Positions 23,478 through 33,239 of a stretch of DNA of 64,000 bases are shown here, one piece after another (position 1 is the first letter of the stretch; the number at the start of each line of letters is the position of its first letter). A model generated the notes under the pieces. That model saw only the letters and a list, made by a program, of their open reading frames with translations, did not search any database and was not told where the DNA came from. A program made the position numbers and the translations under genes. The DNA is from Pisolithus tinctorius (Eukaryota; Basidiomycota; Agaricomycetes; Boletales; Pisolithaceae). Location: positions 558,001 to 622,000 of the forward strand of contig JANFAH010000008.1 of NCBI GenBank assembly GCA_024663395.1. The letters run 5' to 3'.

Positions 23478-24570
23478 TTAGTGATCATAAGGGGGAGTCT
23501 GAGCACGAGCCCTTTCACGATCATCATCCTTTTTGATGTCGTCCAAGGGAGGCGTGCGACCACGGTCGCGGTCGTCCCTCCTCCGCTCGGGAGTGAGGCT
23601 ACGCCTCCTGTCTGGGCTCCTGCTCCGCCTCCTTCTGTTGTCTCTGTCATCTCTACCTTTATCGATATCCCTGTCCCGGTCATCTCTATAGTCTCTCTCG
23701 GAGCGGCGGCGGGGGCTGCGGGAACGCTCGCGTTCGCGTTCGCGGGTGGACCGTTGTGGCGGGGAGCGTCGGTCATAGCGCCAAACCGAGGAGGGAGGGT
23801 TCTTCGCCCACTGGAACAGCGTGGTCAGCAAGGGTTGCGGTAAGGAAATCACACATCACGTGTGCTGACCTGGATACTCAGCCGACAACCTTCAAAGTAT
23901 CGCCCGTGCCTGGAGAGGCGGGCATCAACGGATGGCCAGAGACGAGCGAGGAGGGCACGTACATGTCGTAGTAGGCATCTTCGGCGTCGCGCTGGCTGCG
24001 GAACTCGACAAATGCATAGCTATACAAGACAGGAGACACGCATGCGAGATTTGAGGGTGAGCGATCGTGTTACTCGAACGTGCGAAATGCGAATGAGGTA
24101 AATTCGGAAATATTGAGAGAACGCGTGAAAACATCGATCGACATCGAACACAATGCCGCCGTGTGTGAAAATTGCAATCGCAATCGACGATGACGAACCC
24201 ACGAGCGGAGGATCGAATCGTACGAGGACGTTATATGGGGCTCGCGTCCATTTCTTTTTTTAGAGGCACGTATCTCGTCACGCCATCGGAGCCATCGTCC
24301 CTCGATCCCGAGTCGACTGGGGAGGCTAAAAAAAACAAACGGCATGCAGTGGTACTTACGGGTTGGAGCTAGCGTGAGGATTGCGAGGGGCAGGAACGTC
24401 GCAGCGCACCAAGGGTCCATAGCTGAAGGAAGAAAGTGTGGTAAATATTCAGCCGAGTAAAGAAGAGTGGTTGCGCTGACGCACCGTTCGAATTCAAAGG
24501 CCAAATCGCGGGCGCGAGTCGACGGATGGAATCCACTGACGAAGAGGATGCGATTACGAACGTTGCTCAT
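23478..24570 (-). CDS. SR-type RNA-binding protein (one RRM plus RS tail)
   Basis: Five minus-strand exons (24570-24485, 24422-24360, 24019-23963, 23909-23870, 23810-23478) join to 192 aa. The first half is a single RRM: RNP2-like ILFVSGF at residues 8-14, DLAFEFERYGPLVRCDVP, RNP1-like PYAFVEF at 50-56, and DAEDAYYDMHGRYFEGCRLSIQ. The second half is an RS domain dense in RS, RD and RE dipeptides, ending TPPYDH. This is the architecture of small SR splicing factors (Srp1/Srp2-like); the product is expected in the nucleus and to bind pre-mRNA. Intron 2 is long for the genome (340 bp), as often seen in self-regulated splicing-factor genes, though nothing here proves that. Start at 24570 is the only ATG that gives a complete RRM. 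Confidence 0.85.
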
Positions 24571-24740
24571 TTTTGTGGTGTTGTCCAGCGTGTCGAGCGT
24601 CGAGGGCTGGTCGTAGTTGGCAGCAAACACGCAGAGCAAGCCGAAAAAAAAAGCCAGCGGAGCACGAAACGCGTTGTGTTTGCACGTGTTTGGTCTGTGG
24701 CACCACATCAGCACACAAACGAGGATTACATAATACTCAT
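24571..24740. promoter_or_regulatory. 170-bp divergent promoter
   Basis: The start codons of the SR-protein gene (minus, 24570) and the PPR-like gene (plus, 24741) are only 170 bp apart, so one short region must drive both. It contains an A-rich tract at about 24645-24654. No TATA box was seen. Confidence 0.55.
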
Positions 24741-27281
24741 ATGCAGGCGAGCGTCGTCCGTCGCAGTCCACAGCAGCTGGCGCGCCTCCACAAACGGACC
24801 CGGGCTTATTTGAACGTCGCCCGTGCAGCCACCAGCGACCCAGTGTGGAATCTAATACAGCGTCTGCGATGGGACAGCAGCGACGCAGACGAGTGGACAA
24901 ACACGGCTCTGCGCAGGTGTGGCATATCTCGCGACGACTACTTGCAGTGGAAGCCGGCTGTTTTCTCCCCGTCGCTCAGGATTGCACTAGACATACTCAG
25001 TGTCAGGAGTACGGTCCTGCGATCGACGTCGGACGATAATTCACAGGTGCCTCCATGGGTCCTCTTGGCACTAGCATGCCACAAGGTCCATACACCTTCG
25101 GACGCACAGGATCACCTGTTGAAACTGACGTTCGGCAACATAGGCGCCATCCAAACCCAGTACAAACCTCCCCTTCTCGTACTTACTACCCTTTCCCTCG
25201 CGCACTTCGGAATAATCGCTCCCATGCGACCCCTAGTAGATTTGTTCTTGGTCCATACATCAGAGTCCGCTGTATTCCACTTCAACGCGTTCCTCCACGC
25301 CCTCTCTTCTTTTGCCAGGTCGGAAGAGGCCGCTAATCTGGCATTGACGATTCTCGAGACCATGACCTCTCGCCAAATTCCCCTCCAGCTTCATACCTAC
25401 CGCTCCCTTATGACCGACCGTTTTGTCACCCTTCAGCTCACGAAATACCTACGCTCCCGCATGACTCACGAGGGCGTCGTCCCCACAGCAGACCACCTTG
25501 AGGCCTATCTTAGGATCTTCTCAGACCACGGTGCCATCCACGAGGCACGTCAATACTTGAGAGCCATCCAGGATTATTGTGTAAAACATTCTCTGGCTCC
25601 CCCTTATGGTCCCGTCGATAGGCCAGACGTGCAGACACAAGGTGCCGTGCATCCAGCCGATACCCTCTACCTGAAATCATTGCAGAGCGATCGTGCCTCT
25701 GCATTCCACTACCTGCACAACCTGCTCCAACTGGAGGGCAGAAAACAACCCCCGCAGGGTCAGTCTATATGCACTCACGCTCGCCATCCTCCGGCGCAGA
25801 CGACTTTCTGGTGCGGCAGCAAGCATTCAGTTGACATCTACGACTGGACCACCGCACTAGTCTCTGCCGCGAATGACCGGAAAATCACATCGTCGGCCCT
25901 GCTACGTTTATTTGAAAATGCACGTGCAAAGACAAAAGTTTTCCGACCGACCATTGCGACGTATACCGTCCTTCTTCGCGGACTCATGTGGCGGCGGTCG
26001 TATAACGAAGCTATGCGCATATGGAACGAGCTAGTCGACAGCGGACTGTCGTTAGACAGAAAGGCATTGACCGTCGGTGTCCAGGTACTGACTCGTTCTG
26101 GGCATCCACAGGACGCATTCTACTTTCTGGACCTATTTTCTGACGAACAGTCCTCGCACTCGAGGCCCGCTCGTGCTCCATCGCAATCACTAGTACTGAC
26201 CGTGAGCAACCCTTCCCTTGGTACACGTACCCCCCTATCGCGACCGCCGTCCCCTTGGATCAATATCATCGTGATCAACGAATTTTTGGTTTCTCTGCTC
26301 CGCATTGGGAGGCCAGATATCGTCTTTAAGATCTGGGACAACATAACGCTCCTGTACGGTGTTCTCCCGGACGACGTCACGATGAACATTCTTCTCAAAA
26401 GCGCGTTGCTTGCTGTGAAGATGGACAGGGAAAGCGTAAGAGGTTCCGTGGCACACTTCGCTTTGCAGACACCCTTTCGTCGTCAATGGGCCACGTCGTC
26501 ATCGGTGCACGAAGACGGTGGGAACGATAAACGGGCCATGATAGTGAAAGATATCATGGATTCTTTAGGAACACCTGAGCGTCCGTCGGTCCTCGGGATA
26601 TGGAGGGGTAAAACTGCCACCGACGTGGCCCGCGATATCTTCAGGGGCATGATCCTTGGAAATTGGCCCCAGATGCAACGTGTCAAGGCACCTGTCAGTG
26701 CCATTCGTCCGCCTGGCAACGAAGGCGCACCCATCGCACCGATTTTGGAGTTGGCGAAGAGTCTTGTCGTCGGTCTATCTCACAAGGCGGCCGTGAACAC
26801 TCCTCGGGAGGAGAAAGCAGCAGGTGATAACGGGAGAAATAATACCATTCGCGACCCCGCATATCAAGCCGAGGGTATGCTGGGACCAGGGGCTATTCCG
26901 TCTATCCACCCGACCTCGTCGACGTTTTTGGCGTATATTAAACTCCTCGGACTTTCCTCTCCCTCATACGCACACGAGATACCACTAGCCCTAGCGTGGA
27001 TGCGCCACCTATCTGTTCGCCCGACTCGTCAGATGCTTTCTATATCATTGGTATTTTGGGCCGAAGTAGGGCTGCGCGGACCGATATTTGAAGAGTGGGC
27101 TGAGAAGGGGGGATATAGCGAGTATGGACGGTTGGAGAACTGGATTGAGGAGTGGGTTAGGGAGGAGGGGTTGTCGAAGGAGGGCGACGAAGCATTACGG
27201 CCGACGGAGGAGGACATGTACAAAGCAATATGGGCTGTTGCGAGGATGAGAGATAGGAACTTTGGGAGGAGCACCCGATAA
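24741..27281 (+). CDS. PPR-like mitochondrial protein, intronless
   Basis: A single open frame of 846 codons from the ATG at 24741. The frame stays open upstream to 24573, but that part would overlap the divergent SR gene and is unlike protein, so the internal ATG is preferred. The first 30 residues are rich in Arg, Ala and Ser and lack acids, typical of a mitochondrial presequence. Helical-hairpin repeats of PPR type appear around residues 215-275, 400-465 (TYTVLLRGLMWRRSYNEAMR), 505-555 (NEFLVSLLRIGRPDIVFKIW) and 725-780. Repeat spacing is irregular, as in fungal PPR proteins. Such proteins bind organellar RNA and act in its processing or translation. The specific target is unknown. Confidence 0.72.
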   Translation: MQASVVRRSPQQLARLHKRTRAYLNVARAATSDPVWNLIQRLRWDSSDADEWTNTALRRCGISRDDYLQWKPAVFSPSLRIALDILSVRSTVLRSTSDDNSQVPPWVLLALACHKVHTPSDAQDHLLKLTFGNIGAIQTQYKPPLLVLTTLSLAHFGIIAPMRPLVDLFLVHTSESAVFHFNAFLHALSSFARSEEAANLALTILETMTSRQIPLQLHTYRSLMTDRFVTLQLTKYLRSRMTHEGVVPTADHLEAYLRIFSDHGAIHEARQYLRAIQDYCVKHSLAPPYGPVDRPDVQTQGAVHPADTLYLKSLQSDRASAFHYLHNLLQLEGRKQPPQGQSICTHARHPPAQTTFWCGSKHSVDIYDWTTALVSAANDRKITSSALLRLFENARAKTKVFRPTIATYTVLLRGLMWRRSYNEAMRIWNELVDSGLSLDRKALTVGVQVLTRSGHPQDAFYFLDLFSDEQSSHSRPARAPSQSLVLTVSNPSLGTRTPLSRPPSPWINIIVINEFLVSLLRIGRPDIVFKIWDNITLLYGVLPDDVTMNILLKSALLAVKMDRESVRGSVAHFALQTPFRRQWATSSSVHEDGGNDKRAMIVKDIMDSLGTPERPSVLGIWRGKTATDVARDIFRGMILGNWPQMQRVKAPVSAIRPPGNEGAPIAPILELAKSLVVGLSHKAAVNTPREEKAAGDNGRNNTIRDPAYQAEGMLGPGAIPSIHPTSSTFLAYIKLLGLSSPSYAHEIPLALAWMRHLSVRPTRQMLSISLVFWAEVGLRGPIFEEWAEKGGYSEYGRLENWIEEWVREEGLSKEGDEALRPTEEDMYKAIWAVARMRDRNFGRSTR

Positions 27282-27640
27282 CAGGTGTTCTCGAAGTGCA
27301 CCGACCCGACTTACAGTATTTTAGTGCTCGTAGTGACTTCGATGTATCCGTAACGGATGGTCGAACCCCTTGAAATTACACCGATCAACTTCATTCTGGA
27401 AATGTATCCAATGCAACATCGCGAGGACCGACGCAGTTCATCATGATACAGAGACGTTCTCGGCCTCGTTTGGCGACGCTGGGGAGGACCGACAACTCGG
27501 CGGGTTGTCGAATGCTGTCTATCTGGGACACGACACCGTTCCCAAGCGCAGTCCTCACTACAAACCCGTCGCTATCGTCGCTGGTCATGACACTCGTTTC
27601 CTGTTAGTGGTCTCTAGCAACTTGTTGTTGCCTTCAATGG
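27282..27640. other. Last CpG-rich stretch before the transposon island
   Basis: The 3' flank of the PPR gene. It still contains frequent CG dinucleotides up to about 27600 (for example gtcgctatcgtcgctgg) and then changes abruptly. A short open frame exists on each strand but no gene is supported; it may be the stump of a gene cut by the island. Confidence 0.45.
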
Positions 27641-28249
27641 CATGCCCATCATAAATTTTGGTGACAACACACCAATAGTTAAACCACCCCTAGCAAGTGC
27701 CTGTTTACATAAAATCAGTGTAAGACACAATAATAACAAGCTAAAATGGGTGATACAAATGAGCTTCCTAGTAGTTTGATAATTCCAAGGGGCCTCTCCC
27801 AACATGTTCTTTATCTGACCTGCAGTGAGATGAGTCAGATGAAGGCATCCATGTGTGCCTTTTGCTAGATCTGACTTGGCTGGTTAAGTATGTCCAATGC
27901 AAAAGCTGTTAACTTGGAGGACACACACAGTTGAGTGAAAAACTGATAGAAGTTCTGCCCTAACTCCAACAGTTTTTGTCATTGGAACTGATTGTGGAGA
28001 TCTCCTGAACAAAGTCACCATTCAACTGGTGACCCAGAAAATGGTGGAAGAAGTAGCCAAGTATTCAGCAATAAATCATCTGCTTCTCCATTTTCTTCCC
28101 TGAGTCAATCTCACCTTGAATTGTTTTTTCAAGTCTGAGGATTATGTTGTATACATTCACAATATTGGCTTGGTTGTGATAGCATTCCAGCATGGGTAGA
28201 AGGGGAGGCATGAGGACTGAGTGGTAAGAGTCCACATAGTGTACTCACA
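27641..28249. other. CpG-poor entry of the transposon island, no gene seen
   Basis: AT-leaning sequence almost free of CG dinucleotides. No open frame with a recognisable motif and no element terminus could be defined. Confidence 0.4.
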
Positions 28250-30065
28250 CTTAGTCACAACACATGGGCAGCCTGTGTGCCAAAACACCAACACTTATAC
28301 AGACCCCAAGATGGGCCCACCTAAATAGATCAGCCGGTACACATGGACAGGCCCGAGGGACTAAAGTGAGAGCAACATATGTATGGGCCTGTAAGTGCAT
28401 TACCACAACATATGGGAGGGCCTGTGGTGGATAAGGATGTTGAAACATTTAGACAGGCCTGTGACCAATTAAGTATACTGAGCTGCTGTAAGACATGGAT
28501 GGGCCTGTCCTAGTAGGTTACACCCCTGTTGCAACATCAAGGTGGGCCTGCCTATCATAACATGGAGAGGGTCACAACATAAGGATGGGCCTGTCTATGA
28601 TTAGAATACAAAGTTGGCAACATATGGATGGGCCCAGGAGTAATATCATTTATGGTGTTGCAACATAAAGATGGGCCCATCAGTAATGTCGTTTCATAAT
28701 GTCACAACATATGAATGGGCCTGTTGACAGTAAGATGTACTGCTGTTGAAACATAAAGATGGGCCCATCACTAGTATCATTTAATAGAGTCACAATGTAA
28801 GGTCAGGCCCGTCAGTAGTATTTATGCAACATATGGACAGGCCCATCCACAGTAAGATGTACCTCTGACAAAACATAAAGACAGGCCTGTCAGTAATCTC
28901 ATGTATAGCATTGCAACATATGGATGGGCCCTTCAGTAGTATTATTTATATCGTCACAACATATGGGCAGGCCCAGCCCCAGTAAGATGTACCCTCTTGA
29001 AACATGAAGGTGGGCCTTTCACTAGTATCATTTAATAGAGTCACAACATATGGACGGGCCCTTCAGTAGTATTATTTATATTGTCACAGCATATGGATGG
29101 GCCTGTCCACAGTAAGATGTACCTCTGACAAAACATAAAGACGGGCCTGTCAGTAATCTCACATATAGCATCATAACATATGGACGGGCCCTTCAGTAGT
29201 ATTATTTATATTGTCACAACATATGGGCAGGCCTGGCTCCAGTAAGATGTACCCTCTTGAAACATAAAGATGTGCCCATCACTAATATCATTTAATAGAG
29301 TCACAACATATGGACAGGCCCTTCAGTAGTATTATTTATATCATCACAACATAAAGACAGGCCTGTCACTAGTATCATTTAATAGAGTCACAAGATATGG
29401 ACAGGCCCTTCAGTAATATTATTTATATTGTCACAAGATATGGACGGGCCTGTCAGTAATCTCATGTATAGCATTGCAACATATGGACAGGCCCTTCAGT
29501 AGTACCATGTATATCGTCACAACAAATGGACAGGCCAGGCCCCAGTAAGATGTACCCTGTCAAAACATAAAGATGGGCCTGTCACTAATATCATTTAATA
29601 GAGTCACAACATATGGATGGGCCCTTCAGTAGTATTATTTATATTGTCACAGCATATGGATGGGCCTGTCCACAGTAAGATGTACCCCTGATGCAACATA
29701 AAGATGGGCCTTCAGTAGTATCATGTATATCATCATAACAAATGGATGGGCCCATCTAGCCAGATGCACCCCTGTCACAACATAAGGACAAGTCCATGTA
29801 TGGTATTCTTAGGCAGCAGAAAGGGAGATCCAAGCTATCTACATAAGGATGGCCTGTGTAAGGCATTCTCAGGCAGCAGAAAGGGAGATCAAAGGGATCT
29901 ACATAAGGATGGGCCCATCCATGGTATTCTCAGGCAGCAGATAAGGGAAAACAAAAACATAAGGTGGGCCAATCCATTGTATCATAGATAGCTCACTGCA
30001 AATGGATGGGCCTATCCATATTGGGTTATCCCCCTGTCACAATATAAGATGGGCCCAGGAAGACA
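28250..30065. repeat. 43-bp degenerate minisatellite, about 40 units
   Basis: Units begin with the pattern CAACATATGGAtGGGCC and run 40-45 bp. Two palindromes, CATATG and GGGCCC, recur in most units. Units fall into types: one ending in cttcagtagtattatttatattgtca, one ending in ccacagtaagatgtacctctgaca, one with AACATAAAGAtGGGCC and ending tcatttaatagagtca. The types follow each other in a repeating order between about 28740 and 29740, giving a higher-order period of about three to four units. Near 29790-29960 the unit changes to a longer form containing ggcagcagaaagggagatc. There are no protein-coding frames through it. Confidence 0.8.
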
Positions 30066-30475
30066 AGAAATGAAGAAAGTGGAACCTCTCACACTATGAA
30101 GTATCTGAATTTCCCATTATAAATTGTGTTTCATGTTGGACAATTTGCCTATTCAGTTGGAATCTCAGGCACTGGTCTATGTAGCCACAAGCCAGGACTC
30201 TGCCATTGGAGCAGACAGGAAACACACAAAACAAATGGAAATGCTATTCAGAACAATGCATAATATTTTTATCTGAGTCTCAGCTTCATCTATGCATTCA
30301 GGTTTATGGACTTGTACCAGTATTGCTGTCATGCCATGGGAATCATTCATAGGTGGGATAAAAAATGTGACATCTGCATATCTCATTGTCTGTCTTTAAC
30401 CTCTGACTCTTCCTCTCTCCAATCACCATCACCACTCTCACCATTGAATTACCCCATCATCTCATCATCAGAAAC
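30066..30475. other. Gap between minisatellite and next gene
   Basis: No motif or splice-supported frame. It probably contains the promoter of the rightward Zn2Cys6-like gene. Confidence 0.35.
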
Positions 30476-33110
30476 ATGTCATCGTTGTCATCATCGTCAT
30501 CTCACAAGCTCTTCAAGAAATTGCCTGAGCTTGATGCTGCAGCCAACCACATTCTTCAAATTTACTTCAAGGATATTGTGGAAAGCAGCAAGCTGGGAAA
30601 GGAAGTGTGGGGAGCAGGTATCTGCTACCTAGTATGGGGGTGTGGGCTCCAGCCTAGGGACAGGCAATCTGAAGGGGTGGGTTCGACCCAAGAGGAGTCA
30701 CTCTAGCAGTAGGAGGGTGATAGGAATGAATGTGACCGAGTTGCTCAAGTCACTCGACCTGTAAATGAAAAGTGCGATGGATTAAAGAGTGCACAGGCCC
30801 CAGGCTAGCCTGGAAAGTTGTCGCAACTATGCCTGCAGCTCAGTGCTAGGCAAGGAAAGGTGAAGGGGTTGTGTCGACATTGTTACTCTGCTTCTTCTCT
30901 CTGTCTCTAACTTGGGGCTTCCAAAGTTGTTATTTTCCTGTCGATGAGGACAGGTATAAGTGTAGCTACATGCCAAGTATGTAACTACAAAGTAAGCAAT
31001 GTCAAAGGTGAAAGGATTGACAACAAATGATGGGAATTAGGTGAGGTCGATGTGATGATGGCCATGAGGCCAGAATAGCATCAGTAATCAAAAGAGAGAC
31101 TAATGTAAATGAAGTGAAAGTGATTTGAATAGAAGCGAACAGGAAGAGAATGAGAGTGACAGCAAAGCGCTTACATAACCCATAGTGCGGACCTGAAGAG
31201 TGCCAGTGAGCAAGTATAGGCAACTGTACACCCATCACAAGTGTCAGACCTCATCGCAATGACTAGGGAGAGTGTCGGAAGGTGATGTGACTATGGGGGA
31301 AGTAAGTCGACAGAGGAGGATGTAGCACTGGGTGACCTAGAGTGCAGGGGGTGTCGAAGTCACTCGAGAGGGGTCACATTTGTGTCGCATTTGCCAGAAA
31401 CCCTATAGCCACTTAGTAGACCTCCTATTGACACTATACATACCCTCTTAGTGTAGGGAGATCCCTCTCCCCACAGCAGACAAGATTGCGAAGTGGAGAG
31501 GTGCCATCAAGGTGATAAACAATGAACTAGTGCATCATAGCCTCATCACACTTTTTCACTAACTGATGTATTCAGGACACTGTACATGACCTCATCACTA
31601 GGACAGATGAGATTCTGATGACCCTCATTGGCATTGACACATTCTTAAAGTGGCATGAAGACCTTGGTTCGATCGACCACCCATGGCCTGAGTGGAAGGC
31701 CGCCCTAGCCCCTTCCAAAACTGATGTTGCCAACCACAAGTGGCTCAACATCATTGAGTGTCGATATGATTACCACTGGTTGGGCCTCCCTATGCCCCAT
31801 GTGGTGCCAACACCAACACCACCTGCTCAAGAGACCAAAATGCCTATGAGTGACAAAGGAAAACAGAAAGCAACTGAGGCAGAGGTGGAGCAAATGATAG
31901 CAGAGGGCTCGCACAGGATGGAGGTGGATGATGAGGGTGAAGATGAGGTGCCAGAGAAGGAGGACAACGAGGAAGAACCAGTACGAGGCAGGCACAAGTG
32001 CCAAGCTGCCATGAAAACAATGACCCATCGATCCAGATGTTGATCCTGCTCTATGAAGGCAACAGCAGAAACCATTGATGAAGACGACATTTCTGCTCAT
32101 GGCCAATTGAAATGCAAGCCTCATCCACCATCAGACAGACTATATGGTCACGCTGCCTTAGCTTTCAGAAGGATGCCTTCCCCTGACCCCCATTCCTGTG
32201 AGTTGTGCTGCAGATGCAAGGTCCGATGCTACAGGAACCCTGGGAAGTCCTGCTTCCCATGTGATGGTCGCAAGATTTGATGCAGCCATGCCAAAGGCAG
32301 CATTACTGCTCCAACTCGATGGAATCCATCGCAAACCAGGGGGAAAAAGTGAGCTCAAAGTCTGTCCCCGATGATGGAGGCCCAAGAATCCCAAAGCCCA
32401 AAGGAACGTCCCCAAAAGCGACACGTTTCGATGGCTTCCAAAGCCATTGATGCTGGGGTTGGGCCCTCCAAGCAGGGAAAGATGATCCCCAAGGGATCTT
32501 CACTCAGTATGTTTCCAATTTCATGTATTTACTGCTGACTCAAATTTTATTCAGAGATTTGTATTCCTGCATTCAAACGCAGGGATTCCTGCCCAATCCC
32601 AGCCACTGTATGAGCAGATTCGATTGTCAAGGTTGGCCCATCTGTTGTGCAGGAGGTAGAGGAATCTATGGTAGCAGGTATGTTTAATCACTCCACATCT
32701 ATGCTAAGTATTGTTGTTAACCCTTGTATTCAAAGCAGAAGCCTGCCCATTGACAACAGTGGCACCTGTCCAACCCACAACCGCTGCAACTCCCAGCACA
32801 CCATCACCCATCTGTGCCCCAATCACCGATGTTTTGCAAACATCCAACACAATCAAACAGCAAATTGCAGATTTGGAATGTCGACTCCATGATGCTGAGG
32901 CCCACTGCCAATACTACAAGGATCAAATGTACAATTTCCAAATATGACAGGATGAGACCATGCAGACACTGGACAGGATGGTGTGCAAGCTGGAGGCTCT
33001 GTATATTTGGGTGTATGGATGAGCATTGGGTGACAACCTCATTGATCTCTTTGGGCCTCTGGCAGATGAGACAAGGGTGGATAGGACAGCAGGGTGAATG
33101 AGGCCATCTA
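30476..33110 (+). pseudogene. Broken gene with Zn2Cys6-like cysteine cluster and coiled coil
   Basis: Pieces in plus-strand order: MSSLSSSSSHKLFKKLPEL opening (30476), a conserved-looking segment TFLKWHEDLGSIDHPWPEW (about 31640-31700), an acidic linker (about 31850-31990), a cysteine cluster (32197-32281), and a coiled coil ending with LEALYIWVYG and LGDNLIDLFGPLADETRVD (about 32860-33100). The cysteines follow C-x2-C-x6-C-x7-C-x2-C-x6-C, the exact spacing of fungal Zn2Cys6 DNA-binding clusters, with KVR before the third cysteine. A TGA stop sits one codon before the last cysteine and could be a decayed CGA. Other stops interrupt the C-terminal part (ATGACAGG near 32945). An insertion appears to separate the first piece from the rest (about 30615-31570). 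Family is unknown; likely encoded by the surrounding transposon. Confidence 0.45.
30612..30890 (+). mobile_element. Possible tRNA-derived SINE
   Basis: GGGTTCGACCC at 30679-30689 matches a Pol III B box, and a weak A-box-like TACCTAGTATGG lies about 50 bp upstream. The stretch interrupts the gene that begins at 30476. I could not define a 3' end or a target duplication. Confidence 0.25.
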
Positions 33111-33239
33111 TCATTTTACTCCTCTGCAGTATATACAATGTCTTTTTATATTTCACATTTTAATTGACCACTGTGGCCACATCATATACTCAACATTTAC
33201 TTAGAGTGAGAAAAAGACAATGGCTTGACAGCCAACAGA

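Noticed and set aside
23412..23843. Plus-strand 143-codon hydrophobic frame
   Set aside because: It is the complement of the repetitive Arg/Ser codons of the RS domain.
24573..24740. N-terminal 56-codon extension of the PPR-like protein
   Set aside because: Cys/Arg-rich, crosses the divergent promoter, and the ATG at 24741 begins a plausible mitochondrial presequence.
24070..24900. 276-codon minus-strand frame
   Set aside because: It overlaps the SR-gene exons and introns in the same frame as exon 1 but runs through the introns; the spliced RRM model explains the sequence better.
28250..30065. CRISPR-like array
   Set aside because: Units are contiguous and degenerate with no distinct constant repeat and unique spacer; the context is eukaryotic. 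It is a minisatellite.
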